From Pseudomonadota bacterium (GTDB lineage Bacteria > Pseudomonadota > Gammaproteobacteria > Steroidobacterales > Steroidobacteraceae), in the NCBI GenBank assembly GCA_021808035.1, contig JAKBCG010000192.1, positions 1 to 5,365 on the forward strand: a stretch of 5,365 nucleotides of DNA, in the 5' to 3' direction. Below are positions 1 through 5,365 of the stretch, piece after piece; position 1 is the stretch's first letter; the number at the start of each line of letters is the position of its first letter. Under the pieces are notes generated by a model. It worked only from the letters and a program-made list of their open reading frames with translations, did no database searches and had not been told where the DNA came from. The position numbers and the translations under genes are program-made.

Positions 1-293
1 CGGGCAACAGCTTCGTGCACGAGACCGAGGGCAAGGTGATCCTGAACGGCAGCTATGACATTGGATTCACGATGGATTTGGCGTGCAAGGACGCCGGCTT
101 CGCGGTCGAGTTCGGACGCCGTTTCGGCGTTCCGCTGCGCCTCGCGGGAGTGATGGAACAGACGTTCATCGAGGGCCGCGCCCGCTACGGCGGAGGGGCC
201 TGGTCGTCGATGATCGTGAAGCTGCTGGAGGACGCGGTCTCGACCCCGCTGCGCGCGCCGGGGTTTCCCGCGAAGCTCGGCCCGAACGACTGA
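1..293 (+). CDS. NAD(P)-dependent oxidoreductase, 3-hydroxyisobutyrate dehydrogenase family (C-terminal fragment, 5' end outside window)
   Basis: The frame is open from base 3 to the TGA at 291-293 and gives 96 residues; the start lies upstream. The GTG at 15 is an internal Val codon, since the frame continues without a break to its left. The fragment resembles the all-helical C-terminal domain of beta-hydroxyacid dehydrogenases (3-hydroxyisobutyrate, tartronate semialdehyde and L-threonate dehydrogenases). The tract 'GFTMDLACKDAGFAVEFG' matches the family pattern F-x-L-x-x-KD-x-x-x-A, and is followed by 'GVPLRLAGVMEQTF' and a Gly-rich turn 'RYGGGAWSS'. The KD lysine is the one usually near the cofactor. 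The Rossmann domain and catalytic Lys would be upstream and cannot be seen, so the substrate cannot be assigned. These enzymes are cytoplasmic and oxidise a beta-hydroxyacid with NAD+ or NADP+. The 215-bp gap with its own promoter-like elements suggests it is not co-transcribed with the receptor gene. Confidence 0.8.
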   Translation, partial: GNSFVHETEGKVILNGSYDIGFTMDLACKDAGFAVEFGRRFGVPLRLAGVMEQTFIEGRARYGGGAWSSMIVKLLEDAVSTPLRAPGFPAKLGPND

Positions 294-362
294 CGGAATC
301 GAAAAATTGCATCGAGTAATCGAAATTCGTCATGATCGCGCGCGGCTAGATCGCAACAAAAC

Positions 363-392
363 GCTGGCGTTCTGATCGGCGGATGCTATTCT
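363..392 (+). promoter_or_regulatory. Candidate sigma-70 promoter with extended -10
   Basis: TGCTATTCT at 384-392 fits an extended -10 element (TG-n-TATTCT, 4 of 6 matches to TATAAT). A weak -35-like CTGGCG lies 18 bp upstream at 363-368 (3 of 6 matches). Transcription would start near 399-401 and leave a leader of about 108 nt before the receptor ATG. The weak -35 with an extended -10 would suit an activated or regulated promoter. This is a consensus match by eye only. Confidence 0.35.
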
Positions 393-398
393 GCCGAT
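375..398. repeat. Inverted repeat ATCGGC-N12-GCCGAT around the -10 element
   Basis: ATCGGC at 375-380 is the exact reverse complement of GCCGAT at 393-398. The 12-base spacer (381-392) contains the whole candidate extended -10. Half-site centres are 18 bp apart. Such an arrangement could be a repressor operator or a short stem (6 bp, 12-nt loop). The arms are short enough that chance cannot be excluded. Confidence 0.4.
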
Positions 399-409
399 TG
401 ACCGGGGGA

Positions 410-431
410 TCAATCGATTCTCAATCGATTC
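410..431. repeat. Perfect tandem 11-bp repeat TCAATCGATTC x2, operator-like
   Basis: TCAATCGATTC is present at 410-420 and again at 421-431 with no gap or mismatch. Each copy contains the palindrome AATCGATT (412-419 and 423-430), so two dyads lie one helical turn apart on the same DNA face. If transcription starts near 400, the pair sits at about +11 to +32, where a bound repressor would block elongation or clearance. The sequence shows the repeat; the operator role is inference. Confidence 0.55.
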
Positions 432-494
432 TGGAGATGCCTGTCGCGCGCTCGTGGGAACGCCCGGCGGCCAGGACCGTTCACCGACTCAATT

Positions 495-500
495 AGAAGG
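495..500 (+). promoter_or_regulatory. Ribosome binding site of the receptor gene
   Basis: AGAAGG at 495-500 lies 8 bases before the ATG at 509. It is a near-consensus Shine-Dalgarno sequence at normal spacing and fixes the receptor start. The start is supported independently by the signal peptide that begins there. Confidence 0.8.
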
Positions 501-508
501 GATCACGC

Positions 509-3205
509 ATGAATCCGAGTTCGAAACTCAACCTTGCGATCGCAGCGATCCTCGGCAGCGGAGCCATGGGACTCGCCCACGCGGCCACCCCGCCGGCGAA
601 CGACAGTGCCGACCAGCTGATGACGATCACCGTGACGGCGCAGCGCCGCGCGCAGAACATGCAAGACGTGCCGATCACCATTCAGGCGTTCACCTCGAAG
701 ACGCTCGCGCAGCTGCACATCGAAACCTTCGACGACTACGTGAAGTACCTGCCGAACGTGACCGCGCCGACCAACGGCCCGGGCCAGGGCAACATCTTCA
801 TGCGCGGCCTGAGCGTCGGCGCCGCGGGCAGCCAGTCGAGCGGCACGATCGGCGGCTTCCCGAACGTCGCGATCTACCTCGACGACCAATCCGGCCAGCT
901 GCCGGCGCGCAACCTCGACGTCTATGCGGCCGACCTGCAGCGGATCGAGATCCTCGAGGGCCCGCAGGGCACGCTGTTCGGCGCCGGCGCCGAAGCCGGT
1001 GTCGTGCGCTACATCACCAACAAGCCGGTGCTCGACAAGACCGAGGGCAACGTGTCCGCGGGCTACGGCGTGACCGCGCACGGCGACCCGAACACGAACC
1101 TGACCGCGGTGCTGAACCTGCCGCTGATCAACGACAAGATGGCGATGCGCGTGGTCGTGTACAACGACAGCCGCGGCGGCTACATCGACAACGTGCCGGG
1201 CACCTTCACCCGCAAGAACACCGATCTCGGGATCCACTACGCGAAGTACCCGGCCGTGAACGGCCAGTGCCCGAACGGCCTGCCGAACAACGGTTCCTGC
1301 GTGCCGCCGGGCAGTCCCGTGATCAACAACTACAACATCGCGCAGCGGGCGATCAATCCGGTGACCTACAAAGGCATCCGCGGCGAGTTCCTCTACAAGT
1401 TCAACGACGACTGGAACCTGCTGCTCACGCAGATGTACCAGAACATGGACGCCGAGGGGGTGTTCTACCAGATGCCGAACTCCTCCGACGGCGCGCCGCT
1501 GCAGCCGCTCGAGGTCACGCTGTTCAACAATGCGTACAACAAGGACAAGTTCGAGAACACCGCCTGGACCGTGAACGGCAAGTTCGGCGTGCTGCACGCG
1601 GTGTATACCGGTGCGTACCTCGTCCGTCACGTCGAGCAGGTCGGCGATTACACGAACTACGCGCGCGGCTACTATGCCGACTACTATCAGTGCTATGGAC
1701 CGGGCACCGGTTACGCGGTCAACGGCGGCGCCGGCGATCCGAACCTGACGTCGACCTGCTTCTCGCCGAGCTCGACCTGGCAGGAGACCGAGCGCAACGA
1801 GCACTTGAGCCAGGAATTCCGCTTGAGCACGCCGACGCACTGGCGGATGCGCGCGATCGGCGGCGTGTACTGGGAGGACAACAAGCTGTTCGACCAGACC
1901 GACTGGGGTTACACGACGATCCCGGCCTGCACCTCGAACGGCGCGCCGGGGACGCCCGGCAACTCGGGCTGCATGTCGAGCGTCGGCACCGCGCCCGGCG
2001 CGAGCGTCGAGAATCCGGGCGTGCAGCCGGCCAACATCGCGTTCTTCGAGGATACGCGCCGCGACGTCCGGCAGCTCGCCGAGTACCTGTCGGTGGACTA
2101 CGACATCATCCCGCACACCCTGACCTTGACCCTCGGCACGCGGCATTTCCGCTTCGACAACTCGTTCAAGGGCAGCGTGACCGGCAGTTTCTACTGCTTC
2201 GAGCAAGGCACGCCGGCGGGCGGTTGCGTGAACGACGTGAACAACCTCGACAAACGCAACCTGCAGAACACCGAGTCCGGCTGGCGCAGCAGAGCGAACC
2301 TCACCTGGCACATCGACGCGAACGCGATGGTCTACTACACGTTCTCGCAGGGCTTCCGCCCGGGCGGGTTCAACCGGAATGGCGGCGCGCCAAAAATCCC
2401 CGGTCCGGGGAACGGCGTCGCGCAGTTTTTGATCCCGAGCACGTATTCGTCCGACAGCCTGAACAACAACGAGGTCGGCTGGAAGACCCAGTGGTGGCAC
2501 AACCGGGTGCAGTGGAACGGTTCGATCTACCAGGAGAACTGGAACAACGTCCAGGTCGGCTTCTTCGATCCAGGGACCACGGGTAACCTGACCTTCGGCA
2601 CCAACGGCCAGAACTTCCGGGTTCGCGGGCTCGAGACCTCGCTGATCGCGCGGGTCACCGAGCACCTGACCGTGCAGGGCGCGGCGTCGTGGAATCACAG
2701 CGAGCAGACCAATTCGCCGTCGCTGATCGACAACAATCCCGCGAATGCGAGCTACGGACAGCCGATCACCCAGATTTGCGGCAGCAATGGTACCAACTGC
2801 AGGCCGCTCTCGAATCTATACGGTCCGATTGGCGGCCCGAGCGCGAACTCGCCGCCGATCCAGTTCAGCTTGCGGGCCCGCTACGACTGGATGATGAACG
2901 ACTATCGCTGGTTCGTGCAGGCGGGGGCGACCCACACCGGCCACTCGTTCACCCAGGCCGGCGCGAACCCGCCGATCGCGGCCTCTGGCGCGATCAACAC
3001 GACCCTGCTGCGCCTCGAGAATCCGGCCTCCTCGTCGCACGACGCGTCGTTCCGCGTCGCGAAGGGTTCGTGGAACGCGCAGCTCTATTGCCAGAACTGC
3101 AGCGACTCGAACGCCAGCGTATTCACGAACTCCGGTCAGTTCGTGATCGCGCAGACGGTCGTGCGGCCGCGGGTGATCGGCGTCAGCTTCGGCTACGATT
3201 TCTGA
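509..3205 (+). CDS. TonB-dependent outer-membrane receptor
   Basis: An intact 898-residue protein, within the usual size range for TonB-dependent receptors. Residues 1-25 form a Sec signal peptide (basic K6, hydrophobic stretch, A-H-A before the likely cleavage at 25/26). 'ITVTAQRR' at 40-47 is a TonB-box-like segment. The plug spans roughly 48-175 and shows 'YLPNVTAP', 'FMRGLSVG', 'RIEILEGPQGTLFGAG' and 'RYITNKP', all classic plug motifs. The rest is a beta-barrel, normally 22 strands, with TonB-receptor features such as 'YYTFSQGFRPGGFNRNGG' near 609-626 and a terminal strand 'RVIGVSFGYDF' ending in the Phe that the BAM machinery recognises. It would take up a scarce or bulky ligand using TonB-ExbBD energy. 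The ligand cannot be read from sequence; no siderophore- or cobalamin-specific signature was recognised. All twelve cysteines fall into six local pairs, and 381-396 is very Tyr-rich. It has its own leader and is followed 114 bp later by a TPR-sulfotransferase gene, probably in the same operon. Not a SusC type: no N-terminal carboxypeptidase-like domain and no SusD partner in view. Confidence 0.95.
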   Translation: MNPSSKLNLAIAAILGSGAMGLAHAATPPANDSADQLMTITVTAQRRAQNMQDVPITIQAFTSKTLAQLHIETFDDYVKYLPNVTAPTNGPGQGNIFMRGLSVGAAGSQSSGTIGGFPNVAIYLDDQSGQLPARNLDVYAADLQRIEILEGPQGTLFGAGAEAGVVRYITNKPVLDKTEGNVSAGYGVTAHGDPNTNLTAVLNLPLINDKMAMRVVVYNDSRGGYIDNVPGTFTRKNTDLGIHYAKYPAVNGQCPNGLPNNGSCVPPGSPVINNYNIAQRAINPVTYKGIRGEFLYKFNDDWNLLLTQMYQNMDAEGVFYQMPNSSDGAPLQPLEVTLFNNAYNKDKFENTAWTVNGKFGVLHAVYTGAYLVRHVEQVGDYTNYARGYYADYYQCYGPGTGYAVNGGAGDPNLTSTCFSPSSTWQETERNEHLSQEFRLSTPTHWRMRAIGGVYWEDNKLFDQTDWGYTTIPACTSNGAPGTPGNSGCMSSVGTAPGASVENPGVQPANIAFFEDTRRDVRQLAEYLSVDYDIIPHTLTLTLGTRHFRFDNSFKGSVTGSFYCFEQGTPAGGCVNDVNNLDKRNLQNTESGWRSRANLTWHIDANAMVYYTFSQGFRPGGFNRNGGAPKIPGPGNGVAQFLIPSTYSSDSLNNNEVGWKTQWWHNRVQWNGSIYQENWNNVQVGFFDPGTTGNLTFGTNGQNFRVRGLETSLIARVTEHLTVQGAASWNHSEQTNSPSLIDNNPANASYGQPITQICGSNGTNCRPLSNLYGPIGGPSANSPPIQFSLRARYDWMMNDYRWFVQAGATHTGHSFTQAGANPPIAASGAINTTLLRLENPASSSHDASFRVAKGSWNAQLYCQNCSDSNASVFTNSGQFVIAQTVVRPRVIGVSFGYDF

Positions 3206-3246
3206 CGCCGGGGACCGGTAACGCTTGACCTTCGATCCGACGAATC

Positions 3247-3286
3247 CGGCACGAGCTGCGTCCCATGGGGGGCGCGGCTCGTGCCG
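3247..3286 (+). promoter_or_regulatory. Long intergenic stem-loop (attenuator or mRNA-processing/stability hairpin)
   Basis: Bases 3247-3264 pair with 3269-3286: 18 consecutive pairs, 16 Watson-Crick and 2 G-U, closed by the four-base loop ATGG (3265-3268). The outer ten pairs (CGGCACGAGC with GCTCGTGCCG) are perfect. No T-run follows (next bases TTCCGGGG), so it is not a standard intrinsic terminator. It lies 41 bases after the receptor stop and 33 bases before the preferred ATG of the next gene. It could protect the receptor mRNA 3' end, cause partial termination, or lower expression of the downstream gene. The function is inferred; the pairing is seen directly. Confidence 0.6.
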
Positions 3287-3307
3287 TTCCGGGGATCCAC
3301 GGGTACC

Positions 3308-3313
3308 GGGGGA
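3308..3313 (+). promoter_or_regulatory. Ribosome binding site that decides the sulfotransferase start
   Basis: GGGGGA at 3308-3313 is a purine-rich, imperfect Shine-Dalgarno sequence 6 bases before the ATG at 3320. The alternative in-frame GTG at 3281 lies inside the 3' arm of the stem-loop and is preceded by paired GC-rich sequence. This favours ATG 3320. Confidence 0.55.
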
Positions 3314-3319
3314 TCCGCG

Positions 3320-5332
3320 ATGAACGCCTCCGCCGCGGCCGATCCCGAGACGAGCGAACGGACATCCGGACCCGTCGAGGCCGAGGTCGGGCGCATTCGG
3401 TCGCTCGTCGAGCGACGCGAGTTCGCCGCCGCGTCCGAGGCGGCCAGCGCGCTCTCGGCGCAGGTCCCCGAGAATCGCGACGTGCTGTACCTGCTCGCGG
3501 TCAGCGAACGGCACTTGAATCGGCTCGACGAGGCGCTCTCGACCCTCGACCGGCTGGAGCGGTTCCATCCCGGGTTCAGCCGCCTGTATCAGGAGCGCGG
3601 CCACTGCCACCTGATGCGGCGCGACGCGCCGCGCGCGATCGAAGCGTTCCTGGCCGCGGTGAACCGCAATCCCGCGCTGCCCGCGAGCTGGCGTGCACTC
3701 GAGGGCCTCTACCGGATGGTCGGCGACGAGGCCAATGCCAGAACGGCGGCCGGTCATGTCGCGACGCTCGCCCGATTGCCGCCGGAGGTCGTGACCGCGA
3801 CCGACCTGTTTCACGACCATGAGTACGGGCTCGCAGAACCGCTGGTCCGCCGCTACCTGCTGCAACATGGCAATCACGTCGAGGCGATGCGCCTGCTCGC
3901 GCGGATAGGGATCGAGCGCGAGGCGTTCGACGACGCCGAGATCCTGCTCGACGCGGTGCTCGATCTCGCACCGGACTATCACGCGGCGAGACTGGATTTC
4001 GCGCGCACCCTGCTGCACCGGCACAAGCACCGTCGCGCGCTCGAGGAGCTCGAACGGCTGCTCGCGATAGAACCCGGGAACCGCAATTATCGCACTCTGC
4101 AGGCGACGACCTACGTCGGGATCGGCGACCACGAGCGCGCGCTCGCGCTCTACCGGTCGTTGCGCGCGGACGCCCCGCAGGCGGCCGCGGTGCAGTTGTC
4201 GATTGCGCACTGTCTGAAGACGCTCGGGCGTCGCGAGGAGGCGATCGACGCCTATCGGGAGGCGATCGCGATCCGGCCGAACTTCGGCGACGCGTACTGG
4301 AGCCTCGCGAACCTGAAGACCTTCCGGTTCGACGACGCGGACGTCGCGCGCATGCGCGAGATCGAGGCGGCCGCCGACACGCCGGCGGTCGACCGGTACC
4401 ACGTGTGTTTCGCGCTCGGCAAGGCGCTTGCCGACCGCGGCGAATGGGCCGACTCGTTCCGCTTCTACGAACGAGGCAATGCGCTGAAGCGCGCCGAGAT
4501 CGACTACCGGCCGGAGGCGATCGAGGAGCAGGGCCGGCTGCAGATGCGGATCTGCACGCGCGAGTTCTTCGACGAGCGACGCGGCGTCGGATGTCCGGAT
4601 CCGGCGCCGATCTTCATCGTCGGCCTGCCCCGCTCCGGATCGACGCTGCTCGAACAGATCCTCGCGTCCCACTCCGAGGTCGAGGGCACCATGGAACTCG
4701 CGGACATCCCGCGTCTGGTGAACGACCTGCAGGGCCGGGCCGCCCGCGGCGACCTGCCGCGCTATCCGGAAGGGCTCGCCGCGCTCGATCCGGAGGAGTT
4801 CCGGCGCTTCGGCGAGCGCTATATCGCCGACACCCTCGCCTACCGCGCGGGCAAGCCGCGGTTCATCGACAAGATGCCGAACAACTTCCGCCATATCGGC
4901 CTGATCCACCTGATCCTGCCGAACGCGAAGATCATCGATGCGCGGCGCGATCCGATGGCCTGCGGAGTCGGCAATTTCGAGCAGCTGTTCGCGTCGGGCC
5001 AGGAATTCACGTATTCGCTCGAGGAGATCGGACGGTATTACCGCAGCTACGTCGAATTGATGGACCACTGGAGCCGCGTGCTGCCCGGCCGGATCCTGTT
5101 GATGCGGCACGAGCAGGTGGTCGACGACCTCGAGGGGAGCGTGCGCCGCCTGCTCGCGTTCTGTGAGCTGGATTTCGAGCCCGGCTGCCTCGAATTCCAC
5201 AAGACGCAGCGGAGCGTGCGTACCGCGAGCTCCGAGCAGGTCCGCCAGCCGATCTACAAGGACGGACTTGACCGTTGGCGCCACTACGAGCCATGGTTGG
5301 GTCCGCTGCGCGCGGCGCTCGATGGGCGATGA
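3320..5332 (+). CDS. TPR-repeat sulfotransferase (Sulfotransfer_3-like, PAPS-dependent)
   Basis: A 670-residue protein from ATG 3320; a GTG at 3281 would add 13 residues of unlikely sequence from within a hairpin. Residues about 19-323 form roughly nine nearly gap-free 34-residue tetratricopeptide repeats, clearest in 'GRREEAIDAYREAIAIRPNF' (303-322), then a half repeat. The sulfotransferase domain occupies about 427-670. 'GLPRSGSTLLEQ' (435-446) is the 5'-phosphosulfate-binding loop (R438, S439, S441, T442). E459 in 'TMELADIPRLV' lines up without gaps with the catalytic Glu of animal tyrosylprotein sulfotransferases. 'DKMPNNF' (517-523) supplies K518, and 'RRDPMACGVGNFEQ' (542-555) is the 3'-phosphate-binding segment, where Gly551 stands in place of the usual Ser. 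The C-terminus 'RTASSEQVRQPIY' followed by a W-R-x-Y-E block is typical of the bacterial family. It would transfer sulfate from PAPS to a hydroxyl of an unknown acceptor. No signal peptide or membrane segment is seen, so it is cytoplasmic. TPRs probably bind the acceptor or a partner. It is likely co-transcribed with the receptor gene. Confidence 0.9.
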   Translation: MNASAAADPETSERTSGPVEAEVGRIRSLVERREFAAASEAASALSAQVPENRDVLYLLAVSERHLNRLDEALSTLDRLERFHPGFSRLYQERGHCHLMRRDAPRAIEAFLAAVNRNPALPASWRALEGLYRMVGDEANARTAAGHVATLARLPPEVVTATDLFHDHEYGLAEPLVRRYLLQHGNHVEAMRLLARIGIEREAFDDAEILLDAVLDLAPDYHAARLDFARTLLHRHKHRRALEELERLLAIEPGNRNYRTLQATTYVGIGDHERALALYRSLRADAPQAAAVQLSIAHCLKTLGRREEAIDAYREAIAIRPNFGDAYWSLANLKTFRFDDADVARMREIEAAADTPAVDRYHVCFALGKALADRGEWADSFRFYERGNALKRAEIDYRPEAIEEQGRLQMRICTREFFDERRGVGCPDPAPIFIVGLPRSGSTLLEQILASHSEVEGTMELADIPRLVNDLQGRAARGDLPRYPEGLAALDPEEFRRFGERYIADTLAYRAGKPRFIDKMPNNFRHIGLIHLILPNAKIIDARRDPMACGVGNFEQLFASGQEFTYSLEEIGRYYRSYVELMDHWSRVLPGRILLMRHEQVVDDLEGSVRRLLAFCELDFEPGCLEFHKTQRSVRTASSEQVRQPIYKDGLDRWRHYEPWLGPLRAALDGR

Positions 5333-5365
5333 GCAATAAAAACGGCAACGACGTTCGATTCAAAC
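5329..5365 (+). CDS. Possible start of a downstream gene, translationally coupled (3' end outside window)
   Basis: The sulfotransferase stop overlaps an ATG in the sequence ATGA (5329-5332). The new frame stays open to the window edge and reads MSNKNGNDVRFK. The four-base overlap is a common arrangement for translational coupling, and the Asn/Lys-rich, AT-richer codons resemble the start of a bacterial gene, perhaps the n-region of an exported protein. Only a weak Shine-Dalgarno sequence is visible. Twelve codons are too few to assign a family, and the stretch could instead be intergenic. Confidence 0.4.
   Translation, partial: MSNKNGNDVRFK

Larger units (their letters stand above)
294..508 (+). 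promoter_or_regulatory. Intergenic leader upstream of the receptor gene
   Basis: This 215-bp non-coding stretch is visibly more AT-rich in its first half than the flanking genes. It holds the candidate promoter, the inverted repeat and the tandem palindromic repeat listed separately, and the receptor's ribosome binding site. I see no convincing small gene and no intrinsic terminator (stem plus T-run) for the upstream dehydrogenase. The last 75 bases (about 432-508) hold only short possible stems, such as GGG-AACG-CCC at 456-465, too weak to call a riboswitch. The hexamer AATCGA occurs four times on the plus strand, at 297, 318, 412 and 423. Confidence 0.6.

Noticed and set aside
398..403. TTGACC as a -35 box for a promoter after the tandem repeat
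   Set aside because: No acceptable -10 lies 16-18 bp downstream (best is TCAATC, 2 of 6 matches).
454..2586. 710-codon plus-strand frame overlapping the receptor
   Set aside because: The translation is dominated by Arg, Ala, Gln and Pro with no motif and lies in another frame of an unmistakable receptor gene.
503..2698. Very long open frame on the minus strand opposite the receptor gene (731 codons)
   Set aside because: Its product is low-complexity and rich in Arg, Val and Ala with no recognisable domain. It arises from strongly GC-biased third positions of the receptor gene, which has clear family motifs throughout.
3225..3230. TTGACC as a -35 box for a separate sulfotransferase promoter
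   Set aside because: The region 16-18 bp downstream is GC-rich hairpin sequence with no -10-like element.
3302..3316. Resemblance to a cloning-vector polylinker (KpnI- and BamHI-like sites, one base from the pUC order)
   Set aside because: Only 15 bases match, with one mismatch, and the flanks are native and continuous with the genes. The GGGGGA also serves as a ribosome binding site, so coincidence is more likely than contamination.
3281..3319. GTG at 3281 as the start of the sulfotransferase
   Set aside because: It lies within the 3' arm of the stem-loop, lacks a free ribosome binding site, and adds a Gly-rich peptide unlike the family N-terminus. ATG 3320 has GGGGGA six bases upstream. 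It cannot be fully excluded.
2816..5284. Very long open frame on the minus strand opposite the sulfotransferase gene (822 codons)
   Set aside because: It runs across the receptor end, the intergenic hairpin and the sulfotransferase gene. It has no domain signature and shows the Arg/Asp/Val-rich composition of a GC-rich antisense shadow.
1..5365. tRNA, rRNA, CRISPR array or insertion sequence
   Set aside because: No cloverleaf, spaced-repeat array, transposase reading frame or terminal inverted repeats were found by eye.

Overview
This 5.4 kb window of high-GC bacterial DNA has three plus-strand genes in a row and probably the first codons of a fourth. A TonB-dependent outer-membrane receptor means a Gram-negative host. 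The GC-rich third positions and the receptor style (long, aromatic and Asn-rich loops, 'GPQGTLFGAGAEAG' plug motif) suggest a proteobacterium, perhaps a gammaproteobacterium of the Steroidobacter/Nevskia kind or a sphingomonad-like lineage. That placement is inference; no taxonomic marker gene is present.

Layout. Positions 1-293 hold the C-terminal 96 residues of a 3-hydroxyisobutyrate-dehydrogenase-type NAD(P)-dependent oxidoreductase. Positions 294-508 are a non-coding leader. It carries a candidate extended -10 promoter framed by an inverted repeat, a perfect tandem 11-bp repeat with the palindrome AATCGATT in each copy, and two more AATCGAAA copies further upstream. Positions 509-3205 encode an intact 898-residue TonB-dependent receptor with signal peptide, TonB box, plug and barrel ending in Phe. 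Positions 3206-3319 hold an 18-bp stem-loop with a four-base loop and then a purine-rich ribosome binding site. Positions 3320-5332 encode a 670-residue cytoplasmic protein with about nine TPR repeats fused to a PAPS-dependent sulfotransferase domain. Its stop codon overlaps an ATG (ATGA, 5329-5332) that opens a frame running off the window.

How the parts may work together. The receptor, the TPR-sulfotransferase and probably the next gene look like one transcription unit. The hairpin between the first two genes could set their relative expression. The receptor would import an unidentified large or scarce ligand. The sulfotransferase would move sulfate from PAPS to an unidentified acceptor, with the TPR superhelix probably holding that acceptor or a partner protein. 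The most interesting points are this receptor/sulfotransferase pairing, the close match of the sulfotransferase active site to animal tyrosylprotein sulfotransferases with Gly replacing the expected 3'-phosphate-binding Ser, the six local cysteine pairs of the receptor, and the two structured non-coding regions.
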